A program made the position numbers and the translations under genes. The notes beneath the pieces are model-generated. The model was given only the letters and a program-made list of their open reading frames with translations, was not told the DNA's origin and made no database searches. Shown here one piece after another: positions 37,390-46,348 of a stretch of DNA of 64,000 nt (positions are counted from its first letter, which is position 1; the number at the start of each line of letters is the position of its first letter). The stretch is from Micromonospora cabrerizensis (GTDB lineage: Bacteria > Actinomycetota > Actinomycetes > Mycobacteriales > Micromonosporaceae), in contig NZ_JAKKFI010000053.1 in NCBI RefSeq assembly GCF_022230955.1, positions 62,001 to 126,000 of the forward strand. Reading direction: 5' to 3'.

Positions 37390-39795
37390 TCAGAGCTTGT
37401 CGACCGGGGCGTGTCGCAGCACCAGCCACATGGTCTGGTCACCGAAGTCGATCTGCGCGCGGGCGCCCGGGCCGTGCCCCTCGACGGCGAGCACCCGCCC
37501 CAGCCCGTACCGCTGGTGGTTCACCCGGTCGCCGGCTGCCACCTTCGGCCCCTGCGGCAACTCACTGGCCGTGGTCAGCCGGCTGGCGTCCACGCCGAGC
37601 CGCTGCGCCAGCTGGGCCGCCTTCGGCGTACCCCCGGTGAAGTTGCCACGCACGCCGGGCGAGCGGTCCGCGCGGCCACCGACGCCGCCGCCCCCGCCGG
37701 CCCACGAGGTGTACGACCCTTCGGTGCGCTCCCAGTGCACCAGCTCGGTCGGCAGCTCCTCCAGGAACCGCGACGGCGGGTTGTAGGACGGCTGCCCCCA
37801 GGCCGAGCGTGTCACCGCCCGGGAGAGGTAGAGCCGCTGTCGGGCGCGGGTGATGCCGACGTACGCCAGCCGGCGCTCCTCCTCCAGCTCGCGGGTGTCG
37901 CCCAGCGAGCGCAGGTGCGGGAAGACGCCGTCCTCCAGCCCGGTCAGGAAGACCACCGGGAACTCCAGCCCCTTGGCGGTGTGCAACGTCATGAGGGTGA
38001 CCACCCCCTGGTGGTCGGGGTCGTCGGAGGGGATCTGGTCGGCGTCGGCGACCAGCGCCACCTGCTCCAGGAAACCGGCCAGGGTGGCCCGGTCCCCCTC
38101 CTCGCCCAGCGCCTCGATCCGCTCGGTGTACTCGCGGGCGACGCTGACCAGCTCCTGGAGGTTGTCCACCCGACCGGCGTCCTGCGGGTCCAGGCTCTCC
38201 TCCAGCTCGGTGAGGTAGCCCGAGCGGGTCAGCAGCGCCTCCAGCACCTCCTCCGGAGTGCCGGTCTCGGACAGCTCCCGGGCCCCGTCGAGCAGCGCCA
38301 CGAAGTCGGCGATGCCATTGGCCGCCCGGCTGGAGATGCCCGGCGCCTCCCGGGCCCGCCGCAGCGCCGCCCCGAACGAGATCCGGTCCCGGCTGGAGAG
38401 CGCCTCGACGCACGCCTCGGCGCGGTCGCCGATCCCCCGGCGCGGGGTGTTGAGCACCCGCCGCAGGCTCACCGTGTCGTCGTCGTTGACCACCGAACGC
38501 AGGTACGCCAGCGCGTCGCGGACCTCCTTGCGCTCGTAGAAGCGCACCCCGCCGACCACCTTGTAGGGCAGGCCGACGCGGATGAACACCTCTTCGAACA
38601 CGCGGGACTGGGCGTTGGTGCGGTAGAAGACCGCGACGTCGCCGGGGCGGGTCTCGTCGGCGTCGACCAGCCGGTCGATCTCCCGGGCCACCCAGTCCGC
38701 CTCGGCGTGCTCGGTGTCGGCCACGTAACCGACGATCCGCTCGCCCGCGCCGGCCTCGCTCCACAGCCGCTTGGGCTTGCGGGAGGTGTTCCGGTCGATC
38801 ACCGCGTTGGCGGCGTTGAGGATGGTCTGGGTGGAGCGGTAGTTCTGCTCCAGCAGGATCGTCCGCGCGTCGGTGAAGTCCCGTTCGAACTCCAGGATGT
38901 TGCGGATCGTCGCACCCCGGAACGCGTAGATCGACTGGTCCGCGTCGCCGACCACACACAGCTCGGCGGGCTCCAGCCCGTCGGTGCCGGACACCAGCTC
39001 CTTGATCAGGACGTACTGGGCGTGGTTGGTGTCCTGGTACTCGTCCACCAGCACGTGCCGGAACCGCCGACGGTAGCTCTCCGCGACGTGCGGATGGGAC
39101 TGGAGCAGGTGCACCGTCGTCATGATCAGGTCGTCGAAGTCCAGTGCGTGCGCCTCACGCAGCCGGCGCTGGTAGAGCGTGTACGCCTCGGCCAGCGCCC
39201 GCTCGTTGGGCCCGGTGGCCCGTGCGGCGAACTGCTCCGGGTCGACCAGCTCGTTCTTGAGATTGCTGACCTGGGCGGCCAACCCCCGCGCCGGGTAGCG
39301 CTTCGGGTCGAGATCCAGCTCCCGGGTGACCAACTGCATCAGCCGGCGGGAGTCGTCCGCGTCGTAGATGGAGAAGGTCGACTTGAGGCCGGCGTGCTCG
39401 TGCTCGGCGCGCAGGATGCGGACACACGCGGAGTGGAACGTCGACACCCACATCAGGCGCGCCCGCGGACCGACGAGCGCGGCGACGCGCTCCTTCATCT
39501 CGCCGGCCGCCTTGTTGGTGAAGGTGATCGCGATGATCTCGCCGGGGTGGACGTCCCGTGCGGCCAGCAGGTAGGCGATCCGGTGCGTGAGCACCCTGGT
39601 CTTGCCGGACCCGGCGCCGGCAACGATCAGCAGCGGCGAGCCGGCGTGGCTGACCGCGTCGCCCTGCGGCCCGTTGAGCCCGGCGAGCAACTGCTGCGGA
39701 TCGAGGCGTACGGCGGCGGGCCGGGGCCGGTCCGGGCGGGCCGGCGCGGACTCCGGCGCAGGCGGGGACGCGGGAATGTCGAAGAGAGGATGCAT
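37390..39795 (-). CDS. pcrA: ATP-dependent DNA helicase PcrA/UvrD1
   Basis: 801-residue SF1A 3'-5' helicase of DNA repair and replication restart. Q-motif LNGPQGDAV, Walker A GAGSGKT at about 60-66, motif Ia ITFTNKAAGEM, motif II VDEYQDTN, motif III GDADQSIYAFRGA, motif IV EQNYRST, motif V TLHTAKGLEFP and motif VI YVGITRARQRLYL are all present. The C-terminal extension ends in a Tudor-like element (VNHQRYGLGRVLAVEG), which in PcrA/UvrD binds RNA polymerase. It corresponds to M. tuberculosis uvrD1. A TAGACT -10 box nine bases upstream suggests an almost leaderless mRNA. Confidence 0.96.
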   Translation of the reverse strand: MHPLFDIPASPPAPESAPARPDRPRPAAVRLDPQQLLAGLNGPQGDAVSHAGSPLLIVAGAGSGKTRVLTHRIAYLLAARDVHPGEIIAITFTNKAAGEMKERVAALVGPRARLMWVSTFHSACVRILRAEHEHAGLKSTFSIYDADDSRRLMQLVTRELDLDPKRYPARGLAAQVSNLKNELVDPEQFAARATGPNERALAEAYTLYQRRLREAHALDFDDLIMTTVHLLQSHPHVAESYRRRFRHVLVDEYQDTNHAQYVLIKELVSGTDGLEPAELCVVGDADQSIYAFRGATIRNILEFERDFTDARTILLEQNYRSTQTILNAANAVIDRNTSRKPKRLWSEAGAGERIVGYVADTEHAEADWVAREIDRLVDADETRPGDVAVFYRTNAQSRVFEEVFIRVGLPYKVVGGVRFYERKEVRDALAYLRSVVNDDDTVSLRRVLNTPRRGIGDRAEACVEALSSRDRISFGAALRRAREAPGISSRAANGIADFVALLDGARELSETGTPEEVLEALLTRSGYLTELEESLDPQDAGRVDNLQELVSVAREYTERIEALGEEGDRATLAGFLEQVALVADADQIPSDDPDHQGVVTLMTLHTAKGLEFPVVFLTGLEDGVFPHLRSLGDTRELEEERRLAYVGITRARQRLYLSRAVTRSAWGQPSYNPPSRFLEELPTELVHWERTEGSYTSWAGGGGGVGGRADRSPGVRGNFTGGTPKAAQLAQRLGVDASRLTTASELPQGPKVAAGDRVNHQRYGLGRVLAVEGHGPGARAQIDFGDQTMWLVLRHAPVDKL

Positions 39796-39804
39796 CGCCT
39801 GACA

Positions 39805-39810
39805 AGTCTA
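39805..39810 (-). promoter_or_regulatory. Probable -10 box of pcrA
   Basis: TAGACT on the minus strand, nine bases before the pcrA ATG; transcription would start within about three bases of the start codon. Confidence 0.4.
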
Positions 39811-39914
39811 TGCCGCCACCCGGACACTGTGCCTTCGGCGCTCAGCAGCTCGTGCCCGACCGCGTGCCGCCACCGCGCCGCGCGCCGAGGTCTGGGAATC
39901 TCAAACCGGAATGC

Positions 39915-39944
39915 TTGCGCACCCGGCATCGACGTGGGCATACT
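39915..39944 (+). promoter_or_regulatory. Promoter of chorismate mutase leader
   Basis: TTGCGC and CATACT are spaced 18 bases apart. The -10 element ends seven bases before the leader-peptide GTG, so the transcript would begin at that codon. Confidence 0.6.
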
Positions 39945-39951
39945 CGACGGC

Positions 39952-40017
39952 GTGATCGCTGCGCGCTACTACTTTTACTACGGCACCGGGAGTCCGGCTG
40001 CCGTGGGTCGCGCCTGA
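39952..40017 (+). CDS. Leader peptide of chorismate mutase attenuator (YYFYY)
   Basis: A 21-codon reading frame, GTG to TGA, with codons 6-10 reading Tyr-Tyr-Phe-Tyr-Tyr (TAC TAC TTT TAC TAC). Five aromatic codons in a row are very unlikely by chance in this GC-rich DNA. It lies between the promoter and a U-tailed terminator ahead of the chorismate mutase gene, which makes the precursor of Phe and Tyr. The -10 box position implies leaderless translation from the GTG. A ribosome stalled for lack of Tyr or Phe would leave the sequence from 39989 free. An alternative start at 39934 would add six residues. A 14-codon frame from 39911 ends in a GTGA overlap with this start. Confidence 0.75.
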   Translation: MIAARYYFYYGTGSPAAVGRA

Positions 40018-40066
40018 TCGATTCAGACCTACGAAAGCCCCGGGCTCCTGGAGTCCGGGGCTTTTT
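39989..40066 (+). promoter_or_regulatory. Transcription attenuator (antiterminator/terminator)
   Basis: Terminator: 10-pair stem AAAGCCCCGG/CCGGGGCTTT (40034-40043 with 40055-40064) and five T at 40062-40066. The 9-mer GGAGTCCGG at 39989-39997, directly after the Tyr/Phe codons, is identical to 40050-40058 in the 3' side of the terminator. It can therefore pair with 40040-40048 (nine pairs, one wobble) and break the terminator. This is a classical 2:3 versus 3:4 choice governed by ribosome position on the leader. Confidence 0.8.
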
Positions 40067-40113
40067 CCGTCCCGGGTTCCGGGCACGGGGCACCACCGTG
40101 CGAGAGGTACCCG

Positions 40114-40491
40114 ATGATGACAGACGTGATGGAGCAGAGCGGCGGCCCGATCCGACCGAAGGCTGAGCAGCCAGCGGTCAACGGGAGCGAGCCGGCGGGC
40201 GAGAACACCGGGCCGGCCGAGGCACGGACCGGCACCGAGGAGCCGTCCGCCTCCGCGCGGATCGTGCAGATCAGAGAACGGATCGACGAGATCGACCACG
40301 CCCTGATCACCCTCTGGCAGGAGCGGGCCGCGTTGTCCCAGGAGGTCGGGGTGACCCGCATGGCGTCCGGCGGCACACGCCTGGTGCTCTCCCGTGAGCG
40401 CGAGATCCTGGAGCGCTTCCGCGTCGCGCTCGGCGCCGACGGCACCCAGTTGGCCCTGCTGCTGCTCCGTGCGGGCCGCGGCCCGCTGTGA
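40114..40491 (+). CDS. Chorismate mutase, AroQ class, actinobacterial type
   Basis: 125 residues: a Glu/Pro-rich N-terminal extension of about 45, then the compact helical AroQ domain converting chorismate to prephenate for Phe and Tyr synthesis. Core residues are visible in RIVQIRERIDEIDHALITLWQ (first helix with catalytic Arg), ERAALSQEVG, and SREREILERF. The C-terminus LLLLRAGRGPL matches the Arg-Gly-Arg-Gly tail by which the M. tuberculosis enzyme (Rv0948c) docks on DAHP synthase, so its activity probably depends on that partner. GAGAGG precedes the ATG; a second ATG follows one codon later. Controlled by the upstream attenuator. Confidence 0.92.
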   Translation: MMTDVMEQSGGPIRPKAEQPAVNGSEPAGENTGPAEARTGTEEPSASARIVQIRERIDEIDHALITLWQERAALSQEVGVTRMASGGTRLVLSREREILERFRVALGADGTQLALLLLRAGRGPL

Positions 40492-40570
40492 GCCGCACCC
40501 ACCCACGCTGACTCGTGCGGCCCGCCGGCCCCTCGTGGGCTCCGGCCGGTCCCGGGCCACGGACAGACGA

Positions 40571-40609
40571 AACCGCCTGCCGTCGTCGTGGTGACGTCGG
40601 CAGGCGGTT
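40571..40609. terminator. Bidirectional terminator hairpin
   Basis: Perfect 12-pair stem AACCGCCTGCCG/CGGCAGGCGGTT with a 15-base loop, between the convergent chorismate mutase gene and importer operon 2; TT follows on the plus strand. Confidence 0.7.
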
Positions 40610-40617
40610 CCGGTGAC

Positions 40618-41631
40618 TCACGCCTCGTGGGTGGCGACGATCTGACGCCGCTCCGCGAAGTGGCAGGCGCTCGGGTGGTCCGAGTCCCGTCGGATCTCCA
40701 GCAGCGGGACCTGCTCGGCACAGACGTCCTGCGCCTTCCAGCAGCGGGTCCGGAACCGGCAGCCCGAGGGCGGGCTGATCGGCGAGGGCACGTCACCCGT
40801 GAGCCGGATGATCGTCTTGTTGTTCCGCTGCGTCGGGTCCGGCACCGGCACCGCGGAGAGCAGCGCCTGGGTGTACGGGTGGGTCGGCCGCTCGTAGATC
40901 TCGTCCTCGGTGCCGATCTCGACGATCTTGCCGAGGTACATCACCGCGACCCGGTCCGAGAGGTGGCGGACCACCGACAGGTCGTGCGCGATGAAGACGT
41001 ACGACAGCCCGAACTCGCCCTGGAGCTGCTCCAGCAGGTTCATCACCTGAGCCTGGATGGAGACGTCCAGCGCCGACACCGGCTCGTCGCAGACGATGAT
41101 CTCGGGCCGCAACGCGAGCGCGCGGGCGATGCCGATGCGCTGACGCTGACCGCCGGAGAACTGGTGCGGGTACCGGTTGATGTGCTCCGGGTTGAGCCCG
41201 ACCACGTCCAGCAAGTCGCGGACCTTGGCCCGGCGGCTGCCCTTCGGCGCCACCTCCGGGTGGATCTCGAACGGCTCACCGAGCAGGTCACCGACGGTCA
41301 TCCGCGGGTTCAGCGAGGTGTACGGGTCCTGCATGACCAGCTGGATCTGCCGGCGGAGGCGTCGCAGCGCCCCACCGGACAGCTTGGAGATGTCCTGGCC
41401 CTTGTAGACCACGTTGCCGGCGGTCGGCTTCTCCAGGTTCATCAGCACCCGGGCGAGGGTCGACTTGCCGCAGCCGGACTCGCCGACCACACCGAGCGTC
41501 TCGCCGGCGCGCAGACCGAACGAGACCCCGTCGACCGCCTTGACCTGACCGACGGTCTTCTTGAACACCACACCCTGCGTGACGGGGTAGTGCTTAACCA
41601 GGTCGTTGACCTCGAGGATGTTCTCAGACAC
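40618..41631 (-). CDS. Peptide ABC importer ATPase, DppF/OppF type (system 2)
   Basis: 337-residue ATPase: Walker [11 protein letters not shown]-loop [12 protein letters not shown], signature FSGGQRQR, Walker [12 protein letters not shown], switch His in AHDLSVV, C-terminal [12 protein letters not shown]. It is nearly colinear with the system 1 DppF, sharing long identical blocks such as [19 protein letters not shown]. The GTG start overlaps the preceding DppD stop by eight bases (GTGTCTGA). Last gene of operon 2. Confidence 0.93.
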   Translation of the reverse strand: MSENILEVNDLVKHYPVTQGVVFKKTVGQVKAVDGVSFGLRAGETLGVVGESGCGKSTLARVLMNLEKPTAGNVVYKGQDISKLSGGALRRLRRQIQLVMQDPYTSLNPRMTVGDLLGEPFEIHPEVAPKGSRRAKVRDLLDVVGLNPEHINRYPHQFSGGQRQRIGIARALALRPEIIVCDEPVSALDVSIQAQVMNLLEQLQGEFGLSYVFIAHDLSVVRHLSDRVAVMYLGKIVEIGTEDEIYERPTHPYTQALLSAVPVPDPTQRNNKTIIRLTGDVPSPISPPSGCRFRTRCWKAQDVCAEQVPLLEIRRDSDHPSACHFAERRQIVATHEA

Positions 41632-42667
41632 GGTTCACCAGCTCCTCGGCGAAGTGGCAGGCGCTGGCCCGGGCGGCGCCGACCTGCAGCAGCGGCGGGA
41701 CCTTCTCCCGGCACACCGGCTGGACCATCGGGCAGCGCGGGTTGAACGGGCAGCCCGGCGGAATGTTCATCAGGTTCGGCGGGAGGCCCTTGATCGTCCG
41801 GAGCTGCTGCCCCTTCTCGTCCAGGCGCGGGATCGAGTCGATCAGGCCGATCGTGTACGGGTGCGCCGGCTTGGCGTACAGCTCGTACACGTCGGCTTCC
41901 TCGACGATCCGGCCCGCGTACATGACCGCGATCCGGTCCGCGACGTCGGCGACCACGCCGAGGTCGTGGGTGATCAGGATCATGCCCATCTGCCGCTCAC
42001 GCTGAAGCTCGGCGAGCAGGTCCATGATCTGGGCCTGCACGGTCACGTCGAGGGCGGTGGTCGGCTCGTCCGCGATCAGCACCTCCGGGTCGAGCGCCAA
42101 CGACATCGCGATCATCGCGCGCTGCCGCATACCGCCGGAGAACTGGTGCGGGTAGTTGTTGAACCGGCTCTTGGCGTTCGGGATCTTGACCTGGTCGAGC
42201 ATGTCGATCGCGCGCTTCTTGGCCTCCGCGCGACCCATGCCCCGCCGGACTCGGAACTGCTCGGCGATCTGGAACCCGACGGTGAAGACGGGGTTCAGTG
42301 CGGAGAGCGCGTCCTGGAAGATCATGGCGATGCCCTCGCCGCGGATGCGGCGGCGCTCCTCGTCGGACATGCGGAGCATGTCCTTGCCGTGGAAGCGGAC
42401 CTGCCCACCGGTGACGAAGCCGGGCGGCGTGTCGAGGATGCCCATGATGGTCTGCGCGGTGACGCTCTTACCGGAGCCGGACTCGCCGAGCACGGCGAGG
42501 GTCTCTCCCGCGTCGACGTGGTAGGTGACCCCGTTGATGACCTTTGCGACGCCGTCCCGGGTACGGAACTCCACCCGCAGGTCTTCGACCTCGAGCAGCC
42601 GGCCGGAGGGACGTCCGGACCCGCCGGGTCCCGGCGCGGACTGCTCGGACACGAGAATGTCGGACAC
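41624..42667 (-). CDS. Peptide ABC importer ATPase, DppD/OppD type (system 2)
   Basis: 347-residue ATPase: Walker [11 protein letters not shown]-loop [12 protein letters not shown], signature FSGGMRQR, Walker [13 protein letters not shown], switch His in THDLGVV and the C-terminal cluster [21 protein letters not shown] start at the GTG with GGGGAG upstream; a longer frame would run into the permease gene. Ten bases separate it from the permease stop. Paralogue of the system 1 DppD. Confidence 0.93.
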   Translation of the reverse strand: MSDILVSEQSAPGPGGSGRPSGRLLEVEDLRVEFRTRDGVAKVINGVTYHVDAGETLAVLGESGSGKSVTAQTIMGILDTPPGFVTGGQVRFHGKDMLRMSDEERRRIRGEGIAMIFQDALSALNPVFTVGFQIAEQFRVRRGMGRAEAKKRAIDMLDQVKIPNAKSRFNNYPHQFSGGMRQRAMIAMSLALDPEVLIADEPTTALDVTVQAQIMDLLAELQRERQMGMILITHDLGVVADVADRIAVMYAGRIVEEADVYELYAKPAHPYTIGLIDSIPRLDEKGQQLRTIKGLPPNLMNIPPGCPFNPRCPMVQPVCREKVPPLLQVGAARASACHFAEELVNRV

Positions 42668-42677
42668 TGGATCTCCC

Positions 42678-43640
42678 CTAGCGGAGTTTCGGATCGAGGG
42701 CCTCGCGGACCGATTCACCGAGCATCACGAAGCTCAGGACGGCGGCGACGAGGAACGCGGCGGGGAAGAAGACCAGCCCCGGTGCGACCCGGATGAAATC
42801 CTTACCCTCGCTGATCATGATGCCCCAGGACACCACCGGCGACTTCAGGCCGACACCCAGGAACGACAGGGTGGCCTCGGCGCCGATGAACGAGCCGACC
42901 ATGATCGTGCCGTAGACCAGCAGCGGTGCCAGGCAGTTCGGCAGCAGGTGCTTGAGGATGATCCGGCCGGTGCCGGCACCCAGTGCGCGAGCCGCGATGA
43001 TGTAGTCGGCGTCCCTGGTGGCGAGCACCGAGGAGCGCATCAACCGCATCACGACCGGCCAGCTCAGCACGATCAGCGAGATGGTCACCAGGCTCATGAT
43101 CTCGGCCTTGCTGTTGTTGGAGCCCGAGCCGTTGAACGTGGTCAGGATGACGATCGCACCCAGCACGAACGGAACCCCGAAGAAGACGTCGCCGATCCGG
43201 CTGAGCAGGGCGTCCACCCAACCGCCGCGGTAGCCCGCGATGATGCCCATGGTGCCGCCGACCAGCAGGGTGCCGATCACGGAGAGCACGGCGACCACGA
43301 TGGAGGCACGCGCGCCGTAGATGACCCGCGCGTAGACGTCCTGACCCTGCAGGTTGTACCCGAACCAGGCGTCCCCGTTCGACTTCACGAGGCTGCGGGA
43401 CAGCGACCCGTTGACCGCGTCGCCCGGGGCGAACAGCGCCGGGAAGGCGGCCATCAGCAGGAAGATCATGATGATCGTCGCGGAGATCCAGAACAGGGGC
43501 TTACGGCGCAGGTCCCGCCAGGCGTCACCGAGCAGGCCACGCGGCTTTTCGTTGCCCTGCCCGGCGACGGTAGGGCCGACCGGGTCGGTCGGCTGCGCGG
43601 ACGGGGTGCTGACGATCGATGCGGTACTCGGGTCACTCAT
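42678..43640 (-). CDS. Peptide ABC importer permease, DppC/OppC type (system 2)
   Basis: 320-residue permease with a 45-residue polar tail, helix 1 opening RRKPLFWISATIIMIF, EAA loop DYIIAARALGAGTGRIILKHLLPN and the diagnostic C-terminus ESVREALDPKLR. The ATG overlaps the upstream permease stop by eight bases (ATGAGTGA). The tail segment GLLGDAWRDLRR is almost identical to SLAGDAWRDLRR in system 1, which supports common origin of the two operons. Confidence 0.93.
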   Translation of the reverse strand: MSDPSTASIVSTPSAQPTDPVGPTVAGQGNEKPRGLLGDAWRDLRRKPLFWISATIIMIFLLMAAFPALFAPGDAVNGSLSRSLVKSNGDAWFGYNLQGQDVYARVIYGARASIVVAVLSVIGTLLVGGTMGIIAGYRGGWVDALLSRIGDVFFGVPFVLGAIVILTTFNGSGSNNSKAEIMSLVTISLIVLSWPVVMRLMRSSVLATRDADYIIAARALGAGTGRIILKHLLPNCLAPLLVYGTIMVGSFIGAEATLSFLGVGLKSPVVSWGIMISEGKDFIRVAPGLVFFPAAFLVAAVLSFVMLGESVREALDPKLR

Positions 43641-44559
43641 AACGGATCCTCGGGTCCAGGGCGGCGTAGAGCAGGTCAACCAGCAGGTTCATCACGAGAT
43701 AGACGACCACCAGGACGACCACAATGCCCACCACGGTGGCGCTCTCCTTGGTGATGATCGCGCGGTAGACCTCGCGGCCGATTCCGTTGATCTGGAAGAT
43801 GCCCTCGGTGACGATCGCGCCGCCCATCAGGGCACCGAGGTCGGTGCCGAGCAGGGTGACCACCGGGATGAGCGAGTTGCGCAGCAGGTGCACGCCCACC
43901 ACCCGGCGCATCGGCAGGCCCTTGGCGATGGCCGTGCGCACGTAGTCGGCGCGGCGGTTCTCCGCGATGCTCGTGCGCGCCACCCGGGCGATGTACGCCA
44001 CCGACGCACTACCGAGCACGAAGCCCGGCACGATCAGCTCGGACCACCGCATCTCCGAGGAGACGGTCGGCTTGACGATCTGCCACTGCACGCCCAGCAG
44101 CCACTGCAGCACGAAACCGACGACGAACACCGGCAGCGCAAGCAGGAAGAGGGTGGAGACCAGTACGAGGTTGTCCAGGAAGCCGTTGCGGCGCAGACCG
44201 GTCAGGATGCCGGCACCGAGGCCGATCACGGCCTCGATGGCGAGCGCCACCAGGGCCAGCTTCAGGGTGTTCGGGTACGCCGTCGCGATGATGCCGCCGA
44301 TGTCGCGCTGCGAGAACGTCTGACCGAAGTCGCCCTGGAGCAGGTTCTTCATGTAGTTGGCGTACTGCACGAAGACGTTCTGGTCGAGGTGGTACTTCTC
44401 GGTCATGAAGGCGACGTACTGGTCCGGGCAGCGTCGCTCGCCGCACTTGCCGGCGAACGGATCGCCCGGGACGGCCCAGACGAGCCAGTAGATCAGGAAC
44501 GTCGAGCCGATGAAGACCGGCACGAGTTGGAGCAGCCGTCTCAACAGATAACGGCCCAT
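43633..44559 (-). CDS. Peptide ABC importer permease, DppB/OppB type (system 2)
   Basis: 308-residue permease: N-terminus GRYLLRRLLQLVPVFIG, a 60-residue external loop containing CGERRC (two Cys, absent from system 1), NLLQGDFGQTF, EAA loop DYVRTAIAKGLPMRR and C-terminus LYAALDPRIRYE. A GGAGGA precedes the ATG. First permease gene after the intercistronic hairpin; pairs with the DppC-type protein to form the channel. Confidence 0.93.
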   Translation of the reverse strand: MGRYLLRRLLQLVPVFIGSTFLIYWLVWAVPGDPFAGKCGERRCPDQYVAFMTEKYHLDQNVFVQYANYMKNLLQGDFGQTFSQRDIGGIIATAYPNTLKLALVALAIEAVIGLGAGILTGLRRNGFLDNLVLVSTLFLLALPVFVVGFVLQWLLGVQWQIVKPTVSSEMRWSELIVPGFVLGSASVAYIARVARTSIAENRRADYVRTAIAKGLPMRRVVGVHLLRNSLIPVVTLLGTDLGALMGGAIVTEGIFQINGIGREVYRAIITKESATVVGIVVVLVVVYLVMNLLVDLLYAALDPRIRYE

Positions 44560-44651
44560 GGGGTGGTCCTCCAGACAGGGGGCGCGTCGGACGGCCGACA
44601 CGGTGGTGACAACGTGCGAGTGGAGTGTTGTAACACCCACTCGCGGAACGG

Positions 44652-44693
44652 CCCCGGGTCGGGCTCACCGGATGTGGCGAGCCCGACCCGGGG
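44652..44693 (-). terminator. Intercistronic hairpin in importer operon 2
   Basis: Perfect 15-pair stem CCCCGGGTCGGGCTC and complement with a 12-base loop, 14 bases after the binding-protein stop. Same position as the hairpin in operon 1 but unrelated sequence. Confidence 0.7.
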
Positions 44694-44707
44694 TCAGACC
44701 GAACGGA

Positions 44708-46348
44708 TCAGAGCTCGACCGAGGTGATGTCGATCTCGCCGACGTTGTTCAGCTCGAGCTTCTTGATCTTCTCCGAGTGGCCGGACTGCTGACCGTAGAA
44801 GTAGATCGGGATGCTCGGGACGTCCTGGTCGACCAGCTCGACGGCCTTGGAGAACGCCTCGTGCGAGGCCTCCAGGCTCGGCGCGCCGCTGGCCTGCTTC
44901 GCCAGGGCGTCGACCTCCTTGTTGCTGTACAGACCGTCGTTCGAGGAGCCACCCGTGATGTAGAGCGGGTTGACCCAGTTCTCGACGTCCGGGTAGTCCT
45001 GCTGCCAGGCAGCGCGGTACGGGCCGCTCATCTTGTGGGCGTTGATGTTCTGGCGGAAGACCGCGAAGGTCGGCACGCCCTCGGCCCGAGCGTTGATGCC
45101 CAGGTTGGTCTTGACCTGCTGCGCAACGGCGTCCATCCAGTCCTTGTGGCTGGAGTCCGAGTTGTAGTAGAAGACCATCTCACCGGTGAAGCCACCGGCC
45201 TCGGTCAGCAGCGTCTTGGCCGTGGCCGGGTCGAACTTGCAGGCGGTGCAGTTGCCCGGCTTGGCGCCCGGGGTCAGCGGGTTCGCCCAGCTGTCGGCCG
45301 GCTTGCGGGTACCGAAGAAGATCTTGTCCGAGATTTCCTGCCGGTTGATCGACAGCGACACGGCACGACGCAGCTTCGGGTTCTGGAAGCGCTTGTCGTA
45401 GGTCGGGAACGCGATCAGCGCGGTCGACGGCGTGACGGTCGACAGGCCCCGGTCACCGAGGTCGGTCTTCCACTTGTCACCGGCGAGCGCCGAGGTGGGG
45501 ACAACCTCCATGAAGTCGAGGTTGTTCGCCAGCAGGTCGGCGTAGGCGGCCGTCTCGTCCTGGTACAGCTTGACGTCGACGTCCTTGATCTTCATCTTGT
45601 CGCGCAGGTTGTAGTCGTCGAAGCGCGTCAGCTTGATGAGGACGTTGTCCTCCCACGACACGAACTTCACCGGGCCGTTGCCGACCGGCTTCTTGCCGAA
45701 CTCTTCCGGCTTCTGGGTGAAGAAGACGTCCGGCAGCGGCATGAAGGCGCTGTAGCCGAGCTTGGTCGGGAAGACCGCGGTCGGCGCTGCCAGGGTGACC
45801 TCGAAGGTCTGCTCGTCGACGACCTTCAGGCCGGACAGCTTGTCAGCCGTCGGCGCGGGGGCCTTCTGCGGGCCGTCCGCACCATCCGGGTCCGTGGTGT
45901 AGGTCTGGTCGAAGCCCTGGATGTCGGAGAAGAAGGTGCCGTTCTGCGCGCCGTTCGGCGAGTAGGCGGCCCAGTTCCAGGCGTCGACGAAGTTCTTCGA
46001 CTTCACCTCGGTGCCGTCGTGGAACTTCGTGCCCTTCTTGATCTTGATCGTGAAGACCTTGGAGTCCGTGGTGTTGATGGACTCGGCCAGCGCGTTGCGC
46101 GGGGCCCCACCGTCGTTCGGGTACTCGACCAGGCCGGTGAACAGCCAGTCGATGACCTTGCCACCGCCGGTCTCCGTGGTGTTCGACGGGACCAGCGGGT
46201 TCTCCGGCTGGACGCCGTGGACGATGATCGAGCCGTCCTTGCTGGCGGCGGCGTCGCCGTCGCCGTCACCGCTCGAGCAACCGCTCGCGACAAGCGCGGC
46301 AGCCGCGCTGAGCGCGATTGCGCTCGTCGCCCGCTTCGAGACTCTCAT
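44708..46348 (-). CDS. Peptide/oligopeptide ABC importer substrate-binding lipoprotein (system 2)
   Basis: 546-residue family 5 solute-binding protein with lipobox VASGC (Cys at residue 24) and an Asp/Gly-rich linker. Family signature NPLVPSNTTETGGGKVIDWLFTGLVEY closely parallels system 1. FTIKIKKGTKFHDGTEV and KLRRAVSLSINRQEI are the usual domain I blocks. Contains a paired-Cys segment NCTACKF not seen in system 1, which suggests a local disulfide and perhaps a different peptide preference. First gene of operon 2; GGAGG lies ten bases before the ATG. Confidence 0.92.
   Translation of the reverse strand: MRVSKRATSAIALSAAAALVASGCSSGDGDGDAAASKDGSIIVHGVQPENPLVPSNTTETGGGKVIDWLFTGLVEYPNDGGAPRNALAESINTTDSKVFTIKIKKGTKFHDGTEVKSKNFVDAWNWAAYSPNGAQNGTFFSDIQGFDQTYTTDPDGADGPQKAPAPTADKLSGLKVVDEQTFEVTLAAPTAVFPTKLGYSAFMPLPDVFFTQKPEEFGKKPVGNGPVKFVSWEDNVLIKLTRFDDYNLRDKMKIKDVDVKLYQDETAAYADLLANNLDFMEVVPTSALAGDKWKTDLGDRGLSTVTPSTALIAFPTYDKRFQNPKLRRAVSLSINRQEISDKIFFGTRKPADSWANPLTPGAKPGNCTACKFDPATAKTLLTEAGGFTGEMVFYYNSDSSHKDWMDAVAQQVKTNLGINARAEGVPTFAVFRQNINAHKMSGPYRAAWQQDYPDVENWVNPLYITGGSSNDGLYSNKEVDALAKQASGAPSLEASHEAFSKAVELVDQDVPSIPIYFYGQQSGHSEKIKKLELNNVGEIDITSVEL

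Larger units (their letters stand above)
39796..40113. other. Divergent intergenic region pcrA / chorismate mutase
   Basis: 318 bases. The left end holds the pcrA promoter; the right two thirds hold the chorismate mutase promoter, leader peptide and attenuator described separately. Confidence 0.8.

Noticed and set aside
37384-40017. An 877-codon open frame on the plus strand opposite pcrA
   Set aside because: It is the antisense shadow of pcrA in GC-rich DNA, with low-complexity composition; only its last 21 codons (the YYFYY leader) have independent support.
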